Shown here piece by piece: positions 27,201 to 38,424 of a stretch of 64,000 nucleotides of DNA (position 1 is its first letter; every line of letters begins with the position of its first letter). The stretch covers positions 6,138,001-6,202,000 of the forward strand of contig NC_044004.1 in assembly GCF_900496995.4 (NCBI RefSeq), written 5' to 3'. Source of the DNA: Aquila chrysaetos chrysaetos (Eukaryota > Chordata > Aves > Accipitriformes > Accipitridae). The notes beneath the pieces are model-generated. The model did not search any database. It was not told the DNA's origin and worked only from the letters and a program-made list of their open reading frames with translations. The position numbers were made by a program, and so were the translations under genes.

Positions 27201-30200
27201 AGTCTTCATCCTCCTCCAACACAAGGTTGAAGTTAAATGATCCAGACAAGTACTGCAAGCTCTGCTGTGCTCCCTTCAATAATCCAGTTGTGGCCCAGCA
27301 GCATTATGTTGGTAAGAAACACAGAAGAAATGAAGCACGGAAGAAGATACTGGAGGAGCTAGGAGACAAAGCTGTCCCTGCAGAATCCAGCACCAATGGT
27401 AAGCAGAACATGAGCTAGTGTTGCAATCTCTGAGTGTAGCTTTAGTGCTCAGTTCTGATTTGTTCAAGGAACTGCTCTGATGTGTGCAAGGAAATTATAG
27501 TCTTCTCCTGTGTTACAGAACAAGTTCATTTCTTCCTTTCTGTTTGGTCTATGAACAGCTAAAGTTCTGTCTCTGACAGCTGTAAATTGGAAAGTATTTC
27601 TTATTGACTTGGAGACCCAAATCTAGTCCTCACCGAGTTCTGCAGTCAAATTCAAAGGATCATAGAAAATAGCCCAGTCCCCTAAATCCAAGGCCAGCAT
27701 CAGTTGTATCTGTGTCATTCTTAAGATGTTCATCCACTTTGTTCATAAAAACCATCTGTACTGGAAACTCTACAACCGCCATAAGGAGCATCTCCCAGGA
27801 CTTCTTGATCTTTACCTTCTCAATCTTAAAACCTTCTACAGACATTGAACTCAGCTCTCTCGGACCACAATGTATTTCTTCACTGTGCACAGAACAAGAA
27901 GCAGACACAAGAATTGAATGATTTGTTTTCTTTTTGTTGCTTTCTTTAAATAATTGAAAACTGGTGTCATGTCTTCCCTTAATCCTTTATTCACGAAACT
28001 GGTTGTCTTAATTATTTCGATCTTTCCACATAAGGAAATCTGTTTCCTAAACAGTCATTGTTCTCTAGCCTCCCATCAGGACTGTCTCCAGCTCAAGCAC
28101 TGTGTCCAAAGCCAAGGCCCTATTGCTGTGCAACTTCCATTAATTTTGAGGGGGCATCATCTGGTCCTGTGCAACAGAACTGCCAATCCTTTCTTTAGTA
28201 AGGAATTCAAAATCCTACCTGATAGTCAAAAGTCATTGTTAGTATAAAACAGCTCTCATTAAGTCATGCTGTAATTTGAACAAAATAATACATTTTGATG
28301 CAAAGCAATAGCCTATTGGAATTAATGCTGTATTTTGCTAATGGATTAAGCTCTTGGGTTTGCATGGGGCAAAAGGGTACTCACTGGTTTCAGTATGCTT
28401 AGGTCTATGGATGACACAGCTTGTGGGAGAAGAACAACGACAACCTAGAAAACAAAAGCGTTTTTCTCACCTGACCTTACTTTATGTTTGCCTGACTCCA
28501 TGTACCGTATTCATGACGTACTATATTGACAATTCCCTCAGCATCTTTGCAGGGTTGAACCAACACTGCATGAACGTTTGAGTGGGTAATGTTTAAACTG
28601 ATCTTACTTTAAATCTGGACTGACTGGATTGGTATCTGTTGGTGCTTGCATTGGGTCGCATATTTACAATAGTATTTAATTTTTCAGTACAGTTCATTCT
28701 CATCAGCACTTGACAACAGTTTACTGGAATTATCTTGGATCACATCAGTCATCAGAAATACTCTTTGTTAATGTTTAAACCATGGTTACACTGCAACTGT
28801 ACACCTCACCAGCTCCCTTCATAAATATTATTCTAGTGTAAAATTGCAGCAGAGACTTTATATCTGCCTGCAAACATTGTTTATGGGAACAGTATGTTAG
28901 GACTCTTGCATGGGATGGGATCATGATGTGCTTTGAGTTTTGCTTTCGTTTGTAGTCTCTCTAACCTACAGGTTCCTTCTTTTCAGCAGTTGGGGTTGGT
29001 TATTACATGTGCCCCATATGTAACGTCACACTTACATCTATAGAGACGTACCAATCCCATGTGCAAGGGAATAAGCACCAGATTAAGTAAGTCAAATCTT
29101 CCATTACTATTCCTCTGTATTTTGTACTTTCAAACTTTTTCCATTAGCCCTGTTGTCTGCTGTTAAGTGACTTTGACTAGTTTGTGGGTTTTTTGGTTTT
29201 GTTTGGGTTGGGGTTTTTTTGTTGTTGCTTGGTTTAGTGGTTTAAAGGGGCACTGTCCATTTAAACATCATACTTGTGACTTAAATTCAGTCTTACTGTT
29301 TCCACAGTTGCATCTTCAATGATAACCCACAGGGTAAAGGTTCTGAAACCTGTACAGTTTTCCCACTTATTTTGCTGTTTAGGGATAGCAGCACCTGTTT
29401 TGGTACTGTATCTTCAGTGCTCAGTCTAGAAGGAGTTGTTCTGAACTTAAAGATTCCTACTGTCAGGGCAAAGAAGACCTTAATGCCAAAAAGTGCCAAG
29501 TCTCTATCAATTGTGTTGCTTTCAGAATTCATCAACATGGATGTTACATTTGGCATAAGATGATTTACGGGATAGATGATGGCTCTTATACTTTCCCTTT
29601 TACCCAGAAGAGGCTTGTAGACTGTATTAATTACAGACTGGATGTTGTGGTGATTTAAAATGTACTTTTCAGAGATTGCCGTGCAGGTAGGCTAAGTATC
29701 AAAATTGCTTACATGTTAAGCATTTTGATAAGACATATTGTAAGTGAAGGCACAATAATAATATAACCACAAGAGACTGATGTAGAACTGATAGACAATC
29801 ATAGAATCATAGAATGGTTTAGGTTGGAAGGGACCTTAAAGATCATCTAGTTCCAGCCCCCCTTGCCATGGGCAGGGACACGTTCCAGTAGACCAGGTTG
29901 CTCAAAGCCCCATCCAACCTGGCCTTGAACACTTCCAGGGATGGGGCAGCCACAGTTTCTCTGGGCAACCTGGTCCAGTGCCTCACCACCCTCACAGTAA
30001 AGAGCTTCTTCCTTACATCTAATCCAAAGGTCCCCTCTTTCAGTTTAAAGCCATTACCCCTTGTCCTATCACTACATGCCCTTGTAAAAAGTCCCTGTCT
30101 GGCTTTCTTGTAGGCCTCTTTCAGGTACTAGAAGGCCACAGTAAGGTCTCCACGGAGCCTTCTCTTCTCCAGGCTGAACAGCCACAACTCTCTCAGCCTG

Positions 30201-32919
30201 TCTTCATAGGAGAAGCGCTCCAGCCCTCTGATCATCTTTGTGGGCCCACCTCTCAAGCCTGCCCAGGTCCCGCAGGATGGCATCCCTTCCGTCCAGCATG
30301 TCGACTGCACCACACAGCTTGGTGTCATCAGTGAACTTGCTGAGGGTGCACTCAATCCCACTGTCCGTGTTGCTGACAAAGACGTTAAACAGCACCGGTC
30401 CCAATACCAACCCGTGAGGAACACCACTCGTCACCAGTCTCCACTTGGACATTGAGCCGTTGACTGCAACTCTTTGAGTGTGACCGTCTGCCCAATTCCT
30501 TACCCACTGAGTGGTCCATCCATCAAATCCACGTCTCTCCAATTTAGAGACAAGGATGTCGTGCGGGACAGTGCCAAAAGCTTTGCACAAGTCCAGGTAG
30601 CTGACGTCCATTGCTCTTCCCTTATCCACCAACGCTGTCACCCCGTCAGAGGCGGCCACCAAATTTGTCAGGCACGATTTGCCCTTAGTGAAGCCATGTT
30701 GGCTGTCACCAGTCACCTCCTTATTTTCCATGTGCCTTAGCACAGTTTCCAGGAGGATCCCCTCCATGATCTTGCCAGGCACAGAGGTGAGGCTGACTGG
30801 CCTGTAGTTCCCCAGGTCTTCCTTTTTTACCTTTTTAAAGATGGGGGTTACGTTTCCCCTTTTCCAGTCAGTGGGAACGTCACCAGACTGCCGTGACTTC
30901 TCAAATAGGATGGATAGTGGCTTAGCCACTTCATTGGCCAGTTCCCTCAGGACCGCAGACACACCTCATCAGCTCCCATGGACTTGTGCACCTTCAGGTT
31001 CCTCAGATGGTCTCAAACCTGATCTCCTGCAGCGGGCGGTTCTTCATTCTCCCAGTCCCTGCCTTTGCCTTCTGCGACTTGGCTGTTGTGGCTGGAGCGC
31101 TTGCTGGTGAGGACTGAGGCAAAAAACTCATTGAGTACCTCAGCCTTCTCCATGGCCCAGGTAACCAGGTCTCCCGTTTCCTTCTGGAGAGGGCCCACAT
31201 TTTCCCTAGTCTTCCTTTTATCACTGATACATGTATATAGAAGCTTTTCTTGTTGTCCTTGACGCCCCTGGCCAGATTTAATTCTGTCAGGGCTTTAGCT
31301 TTCCTAACCTCATCCCTGGCTGCTTGGATTTTAAGTGTTTGTTTAGTCAGCAGAATTAGTCCCCCAAAACAGGAGTGTAGGGAGGTGCTATGGGCCTATC
31401 TATAGTTTAACAAAATGAATGTATAAAAAGCTGGTGAATTAAGGCAGAACAGGATAGATTTAAGGGATGGGTCTTCAGAGCTGCTCTTCCCATAAGGGGA
31501 TATCTTTTTCATCTAACCACTTTATCTTCCAGCCTGAGGAAACGGAGAGTAGAATATAAACTGATAGGTAGTTTTGCCTTGGGAGCACTTTTATCTTGTT
31601 TGGGCTCTAGCAATCCAGGTTGGTTGTTTCTGTTCTGTTTTGTTTCTGCTGTGGAGTTACACGGTTTGCCTGAAATTACTGTACTGCATCTGTTCAATAG
31701 AATGAATCTCATAAAGAAATTAGTTACTTTATTACTTGACGGTCAGTATATAATGTAATTACATCTTAACTGCATCTAATTGGAGACTAGTTCAAAAGAG
31801 AGAATCTTAAATTTTCTTTTTAAAAAGTAGTTTTAAAAATGTATGCAGTCATTTTAAAAGCATCTCATTCTTGCAGCACCCTAAGTCACAAGAAACTCAT
31901 TTGATCTTCGTGAAGTTATTCTGGATTTTCAGTTTTCACAGAGTAGGATATGTTCCCTGTAACTTCAGCTTTACGGATATGATCGTGTGTAACACGGTCC
32001 ATATAGTTACACAGAACAACACAGCTGGAATATGTTCTTTTTCTAACTGTGGAAATACAACCTTTTTTTTTTTAACTCAATAGATGCTAAGCAAATTTGT
32101 CAGTATTAATAACTAAGACTTTTTCTCTCCAATTTATGCAGAGAAACAGTGCTTGTCAATCTCATGAAGAAATCAAAGAAAACGTACGACTCCTTTCAAG
32201 ATGAATTAATGGATTACAGTAAAGTTCAGAAAGCTAGAGGCATAGAGCAAAGAAGGTATTTAGGAAAAGCAGAAGAGGAAGAGTTTCAAGATAAAAACAT
32301 TGAAGGAGGAAGTGACCTCGGTAAGGTTATATCTTCAAACTTTCAGTGTGAACAAGGCCAGCATTCCAGCCGGTCACCTACAAATACTGGGAAAAATAGA
32401 TCACCAAGCTGGCCATCAGCTTGTGAGCACGCACTAGAAAAGACACCTAATTGTCACTATAACAAGGGATGCTGTAAAGAAGAGCAAGGATCTGAGGTAG
32501 CCACCATTAGAGAGAGGAGTTTCAGCCTATTGGTTGCAGAATCTAAAGACTGCTATAAACTTAGGCTTGCTGAAACTTCTACCAGCTCCTACAGAAAAGA
32601 ACAGAAATTTCAGATAAAACATTTTGAGGAGGAAAAATGTATCAGTGAAGAGCTGAAGTTTGAGAAAGAAGCCACTAAACAGAAAAGAAAGGAAAATAGT
32701 GAAGGTGCAGATTTTGGAAAAGAAAATGAGAAGCAAAAGAGAATTAAATTTGAGGTAGACTTGGTAAATGAGAAGAAATCAATACCTTATAAAAACAAAA
32801 GACTTAAAGAAAACCCTGCTGAGAAAGAGAGCAAAAAGCACAAAAAGGGTAAAAAGAAGCCACAGACGGATAACAAAGAAGAGGAGCTACTTTGGGATGA
32901 ATCTGTCTTGGGATGTTGA
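9142..32919 (+). CDS. ZMAT1: Zinc finger matrin-type protein 1, complete gene (7 coding exons)
   Basis: Joining 9142-9205, 24249-24355, 26021-26128, 26217-26391, 27150-27398, 28987-29086 and 32142-32919 gives 1581 bases, 526 aa plus stop. All junctions have GT/AG and compatible phases. The protein has four U1/matrin-type C2H2 fingers (C-x2-C-x12-H-x5-H): C39/C42/H55/H61, C106/C109/H122/H128, C187/C190/H203/H209 and C243/C246/H259/H265. A charged, lysine-rich tail follows. Family knowledge: such fingers bind double-stranded or structured RNA, and the ZMAT proteins are nuclear. The [11 protein letters not shown] segment with KVQKARG, and the WDESVLG C-terminus, identify ZMAT1 rather than ZMAT4, which ends after the fourth finger. 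The [11 protein letters not shown] block occurs once here; as I recall it is repeated in mammals. Introns contain an inverted CR1 pair. The ZMAT1 versus ZMAT1-like paralogue question is unresolved. Confidence 0.87.
21470..23577 (+). mobile_element. CR1 LINE copy 1 (5'-truncated, internally deleted)
   Basis: This CR1 begins inside the endonuclease domain (the [13 protein letters not shown] and [11 protein letters not shown] motifs are readable at about 21510-21750). It continues through a largely intact reverse transcriptase with YLDLCKAF and FTDDTKL, and ends with the 3' UTR and TTCCAACCTAAACCATTCTA. Between RT palm and C-terminus an internal segment is missing, so ERWAHK runs directly into KMIRGLE-type sequence (about 23135-23165). 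The region from 22061 to 23577 is almost identical to the inverted copy at 29.8-31.3 kb. It lies in ZMAT1 intron 1, sense to the gene. Confidence 0.95.
22423..23181 (+). pseudogene. CR1 reverse transcriptase fragment (copy 1)
   Basis: A 252-codon open frame covers the RT fingers and palm. [51 protein letters not shown] and FTDDTKL are conserved LINE RT blocks with the catalytic Asp residues present. The frame ends in an aberrant tail because an internal deletion shifts it, and the endonuclease part upstream is in other frames. Not a host gene; a dead retrotransposon ORF. Confidence 0.93.
24249..24355 (+). CDS. ZMAT1: ZMAT1 coding exon 2 (finger 1, first part)
   Basis: The acceptor is CTGTTTAG and the donor TATAAG|GTAGGC (phase 0). 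The exon encodes [20 protein letters not shown] and the first His of finger 1. FTDTLCKVC-type sequence is shared by ZMAT1 and ZMAT4. Confidence 0.93.
26021..26128 (+). CDS. ZMAT1: ZMAT1 coding exon 3 (finger 1 end and linker)
   Basis: The acceptor is CTCTTCCCAG and the donor TTTCAG|GTGACT; 36 codons in phase 0. It starts with [11 protein letters not shown], giving the last His of finger 1, followed by a basic/acidic linker. Confidence 0.93.
26217..26391 (+). CDS. ZMAT1: ZMAT1 coding exon 4 (finger 2)
   Basis: The acceptor is GGTTTCAG and the donor G|GTAAGA (phase 1). [19 protein letters not shown] and [14 protein letters not shown] form a complete matrin-type finger, the most conserved segment of the family. 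Confidence 0.95.
27150..27398 (+). CDS. ZMAT1: ZMAT1 coding exon 5 (finger 3)
   Basis: The acceptor is TGTCTGCAG and the donor G|GTAAGC (phase 1 on both sides). A serine-rich linker precedes [18 protein letters not shown] and [15 protein letters not shown]. Phase 1-1 means the exon could be skipped without shifting the frame, removing finger 3 only. From memory mammalian ZMAT1 seems to lack this finger while ZMAT4 has it. Confidence 0.93.
27660..28200 (-). mobile_element. Probable old CR1/L3-type LINE remnant
   Basis: Intron 5 contains sequence that in reverse complement resembles the 3' part of an ancient CR1/L3 element. The plus strand shows degraded TCATGTCTTCCCTTAATC and GATCTTTCCACATAAGGAAA blocks in the right order. 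Divergence is high and I could not define the ends. A database comparison could assign it differently. Confidence 0.45.
28987..29086 (+). CDS. ZMAT1: ZMAT1 coding exon 6 (finger 4)
   Basis: The exon encodes [20 protein letters not shown] and VQGNKHQIK and ends AA|GTAAGT (phase 2). The acceptor is a tandem CAG-CAG (28984-28989). Use of the second AG would start the exon at 28990 and remove one Ala without altering the frame. Confidence 0.93.
29797..31325 (-). mobile_element. CR1 LINE copy 2 (inverted, nearly identical to copy 1)
   Basis: Reverse-complement CR1 sequence starts with its 3' terminus (two AATCATAG units, then GGTTTAGGTTGGAAGGGACC) and extends to about 31325, where homology with copy 1 stops after AGCAGCC. 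It shares the same RT domain and the same internal deletion as copy 1. By eye I count about six differences in about 1.5 kb. It lies in ZMAT1 intron 6 in antisense orientation. The 5' truncation point and the number of terminal ATTCTATG units differ from copy 1, so the two are separate insertions. Confidence 0.95.
30204..30962 (-). pseudogene. CR1 reverse transcriptase fragment (copy 2)
   Basis: A 252-codon frame equivalent to the one in copy 1, with three amino-acid differences: Asp to Asn and Ala to Pro near the start, and Thr to Met after VPGKI. The catalytic FTDDTKL block is present. The reading frame is lost at the shared internal deletion. Retrotransposon debris, not a host gene. Confidence 0.93.
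32142..32919 (+). CDS. ZMAT1: ZMAT1 terminal coding exon 7
   Basis: The acceptor is TTTATGCAG. The exon encodes 258 residues with [20 protein letters not shown] and [10 protein letters not shown], then a long Lys/Glu-rich, low-complexity tail, probably disordered and nuclear. It ends [13 protein letters not shown] before TGA at 32917-32919. The C-terminal LWDES(V/I)LG motif is what I rely on for the ZMAT1 assignment. Confidence 0.92.
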
Positions 32920-33464
32920 TAAAGGTTTTGCTTAGCTTTAAGAAGTTGATTCTGTTTGTAGACTCACTTAACCATTTTGTACTATAATATGACTTTTTTT
33001 TTAAGCAAAGTTTTTGTTCCAATCTGGAATCAAGAAAAAGCCTGTTTTCTTAAATTTTTGGGCAGTAGGTAGGCATCAGTTCTTAACCATCTTACACATA
33101 CAGGAGCCATTGCAGTGATGCGAGTTTGAAAGTTTGCAATCTCTTCTGGAATATAACACAAATAAGGGTCAGTAGCTTACAGAATACTGTTTGAATTTCA
33201 CCAAAATGCCTAGCTTCTTTCTAATACTAATGGTGCCTATTATTGAGGTTTCTATTATTCTTCTAGGAAAGGACATAAACTCTTAAGATAAATAAGGGCC
33301 CTTCAGTGTTCCCGGCCATGTCTGTAACCATTTCTCTGACAGATTTAAAAGGAGAATGTGAAAGGCTTTTGATTCCAAATCTTATTTGCTATTGGAGGTT
33401 TTTTTGGGTTTTTTTTTTCTGGTTTTGGTTTTTTGTCACCCAGTTCTGAGTGGAAAATGAGTCT

Positions 33465-33470
33465 ATTAAA
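33465..33470 (+). terminator. Candidate ZMAT1 polyadenylation signal (ATTAAA)
   Basis: ATTAAA lies 546 bases after the stop codon and is followed by a GT-rich stretch (GGTTGTCAGATATACGTTGT) about 10 bases downstream. It is the best-placed signal in the 3' flank, but longer 3' UTRs ending further down cannot be excluded. Confidence 0.5.
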
Positions 33471-34512
33471 CATTGTAACTGGTTGTCAGATATACGTTGT
33501 CTAGTAGATTTTTCTCATTGTAATCCTGATTTTTAGTTTAATTTAGGAAACACAGAAAAGGTGTGTAAATATGCAAAATTAATTGCTAACATGAGGCTAT
33601 GTTCTGCTTCATTCACTCAAAGTAAGGTACAGAAGGAATGTTAGAATGAAGCTAGATTTGTGATCCAGAAAATACCCTGAAAAATCAGTGACAGCTTTGT
33701 ATTTCCATTTTAAATGTTGTGTCACCAGACATTCATTTACAATATGGATTTACATTATTTTGGCATGAGCACTGATGTCCTATATATGTGCAATTAATTG
33801 AGAAACTCAGACGATGGGGTTCAAGCTCTTGTGTTGCTCCCAGGACTCTCAGATGAGACCTTCAGTAAGCCATGGACACTGGAAGCGCGTCAGTCTCTAC
33901 AGGGCCTGGGGCAGGCAGCCTGCCCAAGAGAAAGAGGGGAATTGCATTGTCTGCCTCCTGCACTGTGCAGAGCTGGGGTTGTGTGGAGGATTTGAAGCTT
34001 GTGTGATGTTTTACTGAAAGCTGCTGGACTTAGTAAATACAGCTAAATTCTAAAAAGTGATCATTTAAAAAGCAATTTCTTAAGATACCATTTAGTATCT
34101 CTCTTATTGCCTTCAGGTTGCAAGAAAGCTTTTTCTGAGCCTTGACGTGGGATCTGAAAGCCATCACGCTGTTGGTTTACACTGCTCAGACTGCGCTTTT
34201 CACTGGGTTAGTCTGTTTGTAGAGCCACCTGTGCTGAGCTGCTGCTCTCAGTAAATCTGCCCAACTGAAACTTTCTGTTGTGGGTTGTTGTGGTGTGGGA
34301 TGGAGTAGAGACCAGGGCCTTCAAGCCTTGAATTCTGTCTGATTTGTCTTAGTTTTAGTTTTGTGAGTATAAGTAGTAGGTTGGAAAGCCCTGAAAATAA
34401 TGTAGTCTGCTCTGTGTTTTTAAGGATTGATGTTTTGTGGTTGATTGCAGTCTTGGATTTAGAATTTCCTGCTGATGATAAAGTTATAAATCTGAGTAGT
34501 TAGCATCTAGGC

Positions 34513-34945
34513 TGTCAAATAACTTAGTCCATCTTCTAACAGACAAGCTTAACTAGATGCATGTACAACTAAAAGTTGAGCAGGAGCATGTAGGTGCCAA
34601 TAACAATTTGTTGGTCAGGAGTCTCAGGAACCTGAACTCAGAGGTCCATGGGGATTCAGCTTTAAGTTCAAAGTGTATATAGGGTCCTCGTTCTGGTGCC
34701 CTTTCCTAATCTCTCCTGGTCTCTGAGGCTGATAATGCCTCTGCTTTCTTCAGTGGCTCTTTTTCGTCGCTTAGGAGTTACATACCTTTCTGTATGTTTC
34801 CAAGGACTCTTTTCCTGGCTTTCCTTAGCCCTTGCTCATCTGATGGAGTCTAAAGTCACACACTAATAACTGCTTTTCTCATTATTTACTTGGGCAGAGA
34901 GTGGGTTCAATCATAATTTACTTCTGCTAACTGTTGATGACAGTT
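34513..34945 (-). mobile_element. Solo LTR of the same family as the retroviral locus
   Basis: Colinear matches to the 3' LTR at 45.86-46.32 kb are readable. They are the GTACAACTA block, GGAACCTGAACTCAGAGGTCC, GGGGATTCAGCTTTAAG, GAGGCTGATAATGCCTCTGC, CTTCAGTGGCTCTTTTTC, CTGGCTTTCCTTAGCCC and GATGGAGTCTAAAGTCACAC. The orientation is the same (minus). No internal retroviral sequence is attached. A TATATA box sits at the equivalent place. The ends are estimated from where the homology stops. Confidence 0.75.
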
Positions 34946-37900
34946 GTGAGCTGTTGTAAGCTGCCAACTGCAGACTGCTTGTATTGACCTACAGTGTAAC
35001 CAGGGAGGTTTTCAAGCACTCTTTCCTATATATACTCTTTGCTGTGAGAATAACATGGGCAACACTGCAGCTTCTCTCCCATGTAAGACAAATAATGACT
35101 TCTCTCAGGACACCTAGTTCAGCAAACTAGGCATTGTAAGATCTCTTTGATATTTGTGCCACTGTCAAATAGGGCTGTGCAAATATGGCCAGTGTCTTTC
35201 ACAGTTAGTAGTGGGGAACCCTTGCTCCATATGGTCACGTATGCCTCCTTTCCTTAGGGAGTCAGTCTAAGAAAACAGTTAGACCTCCAGCAGATGGAAA
35301 GGCCACAATGTAGTACTCCGCTTCTACACAAGGAACAGACTAATTGAAGGGAAATAAGTGCCAATTTACTTGCTTTTGAAATAAGAGTTCCACTTTTGGA
35401 AGTCAGGAGATTAATAGCTCTGAAAATATGGTAAAAGCATGAGTTGACAGAACAAGGAGATGTTTTTGGTTTTTTCAGTGATCATTCCCAAATCTGTACT
35501 TGAACTCCATGCTCTCCTCGCCCATCCACCGGAAAGTGGTTGCACAAACTACGTAGAATAGCTCTAAACAAAGTTTCTTGATATCAAATGTGAAAGATAA
35601 GATCCCAAAAGAAGTGTTCTTGCCACATGTTGATGAAAAAATTATTAATCTGTGATGTAAATGCTGTGAATGAGACAGCAGATTCTCATCTGGCAGAAGT
35701 GACTCACAGCTCTAATTCAGGTAAGCGATATCCAATTTTCTAAGGTCATAAATAATGATTATTGCTCATGTGTTTCCTGATGGCCTTGTTCCTAGCCCTT
35801 CATATTTGTCCCAATAGTTATCTACATGCTAGACACTTTGAAATGCTAGGCACAGAGATCGATGACTTTATTTACCTTTTACTGTAAATATGTCTTTTTT
35901 TCATTTCTTAGTAGCAAAGGAATCCACACTCTGTGTAGTGGAAGCTAATTCTGCTCATCTGTTCCTCATTAAAACTACTAAAGCATTACAGTTCTAAATT
36001 GAGAAACAAATTAAGTCACAGATCTTTCTGTCACACCTGAGCAGAAAGACTTGCAGATCTGCATGGAGACCCCTTGGAGTCAATGGTGTTTTATGCACAT
36101 ATGAGGGTTCCTCTGTGAAGGCCCAACAGCACTAAATTTGACCTGTCTCCTCTTTCAGCAGTAAACTTGCGTGCTGCTTGGCCTTATGAAAGAACTGCTG
36201 TATATCAAAAAGGCAAGTTAAAACTGTGTACATGTAGCAGAGCAGAAAAACAAGGTTAAAAATGCTGTTTTAAACTCAGCTTAAGTGAAGACTCCTGCAT
36301 TTCAATTTTGGCTTTGTCCCTGGTTCACCAGGTCACCTGGATCAAGTACTTAATTCTTCCAAGGCCTCTTTTTTCCATCTATAAATGGTGCAGAAGGGTA
36401 CTGTGGCAGATTTATCCTGCCCATGCTCTGCCCCTGAAGCAGACTGCTGCTGCCAGTTTCCCCTCCTTTCTCCTGAAGGATACCATCCCTGGGACATCCT
36501 TGTGTCCCTGCATCCGCTATTCTCATTCACAGGCAAACAGATCAGCTTAAACTCTCCATAAGGGCATGCAAAATAGTGTCACTTTTTTATAGTTTGTTTT
36601 CCGTTTTGTGACTTTTTATACTTTGGTTTCATGACTGGCTGCAGTATGTGGAAAAATTTGTAGTGAGATCCTAGTGCAAGGTCTGTCTGAAAAAGGCCAC
36701 AACTGAAACAGGACATCTCTTTCTGCATCCTGTGAAGTGAGGAGAAAGTTGTTTTCATGGTGGAAGGTTGTCATTTGAAATCTTGCAACAAAAGGGAGAA
36801 GCACTAAAGTCGCTTTGCATGCCCTGAACTCAGGCTGTGGTTTCAGTGGGGCACACTGGGAACACTAACACGTGGGAAGTTAACCCTACCACTGGCCTAT
36901 GAGACATATCCTTGTCATATCTAACCTGCTAACTTGTCCAAGCATATTTCCATAAAGGTTGAGAGGCATTCAACTGAAATCAGTGTAAATCACCTGAATG
37001 CAACGCCTTGAGCTGCATCTCAAATTTACCACGTATCTGTGGAATCAGATTACAGTGTAAAACAGTTGTTTGAGCTAGTTAAGAGAACTATTACAGCTTA
37101 ATTAAATTAAGGTATTTTTTTCAGCATATTGCTCTTGGCCAGCACTGCCATCCAACAACATGGAAGCTGACAGTGTGCTTAACGGCTGTATTTATCAGCC
37201 AGAACACCAAGATGAAAGCACCAGGGTGAGGACTGGAAGATTTGGATTCTCTTTCCAACCTTTCCACAAGCTTCTCCTGTGATTTACAGCTTGCCAGGAA
37301 TGTGGTGCCAGATGAGCTCTTCCAGCTGCAGCTTTTTTAACCTTAACATGTTATAGCTGATGGTTCTTCTTCACATCCACTGGTGGAAATGACCTGAGGG
37401 AGGAGGTTACAGCCCTGTCAGCTCTGCTGGTGTCTTTCTAGCTGTACCTGTTTCCTGTCCTGCTTATATTTTCAGAGTGAGGTGGTGAGCAGCTAGGCAC
37501 AGTATCTTTTTAACCCTGACCAGCTGTAGCAGTTCTTGACTATACCCTTGAACTGGGGATGAACACAGGTATCACAAAAACAGGTCACAAAAAATTAATA
37601 AGAAACCATAAATAAGTACAATGCCATAAATCCTTCTGTGGGAAAGCTTTGGAAAAAGAGCAAGTGTTCCTCATCTCTAAATAAGCTACTGTCCTTTATT
37701 TCAAAGAGCTTGATTTACAGTGGAAAGCAATGAAGTGCTATTTCAACCAGTTATTTCTGGCAGAGCAAAAGTTTAGGCATTGATTCCTGTTGAACTTCAA
37801 GAAAATTCTGTTTTGATTTCAGAGAGCTACAGCAAACTGCCTGCCCAGCTTTGCTCCTAGGTGTGCACTGGCAATCACTCCTGCTCCAGGGTGGAAGGCT

Positions 37901-38371
37901 GGGTGCAGGCATAAATCTCAATTTCCACAAGTGACTGACATTCCCACAAGTCTTGAACACCTGCAGGAGCCTACCTTGCACAATGTGCTGAGTACCACTT
38001 GCCTCACAGTTGGGCTTCATCGTAGGATTGATACTCAACAACACCAGGCAAAAACACAGACCCTTAGGTCACAGACCTTTTCTTCTTGCATTGACAGGCT
38101 CAGGTCCTTGCTATTTCTCTACTTGAGACATGAAAGTTTGAGATAAAACCACACTCTCAATGGGGGAATGTGAAAGAAGTGGTTTCGGGTTTTTTTTGGG
38201 GGGTTTTTTTTTTTTTTTTTCCTCCAAGAGCTGTGGGGAAAACTGAAAATCTCTGTGTGTGGGAGGGAGGGGAGTTTTAAAAGAAACTTTTAAAATGAAG
38301 TAGGGTTTCTTAGAACTAACAATGAAACTGTTCACAGCAATGTTCTGAGCACTAACCTAAGAAACAGTTGA

Positions 38372-38424
38372 AATAAAGTTGTTTTCCCCAGAGCTAAAAT
38401 AAAGTTGTCTTCCCCAGAGCTAGG
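38372..38424. repeat. Tandem duplication of a 26-base unit
   Basis: AAATAAAGTTGTTTTCCCCA plus GAGCTA is followed immediately by a second copy with one T-to-C change. It is too short to be a known element; probably a recent slippage or repair event. Confidence 0.8.

Noticed and set aside
22061-31325. Inverted segmental duplication of a genomic segment
   Set aside because: Identity stops exactly at CR1 ends, and the 5' truncation point and terminal repeat number differ, so two retrotranspositions fit better.
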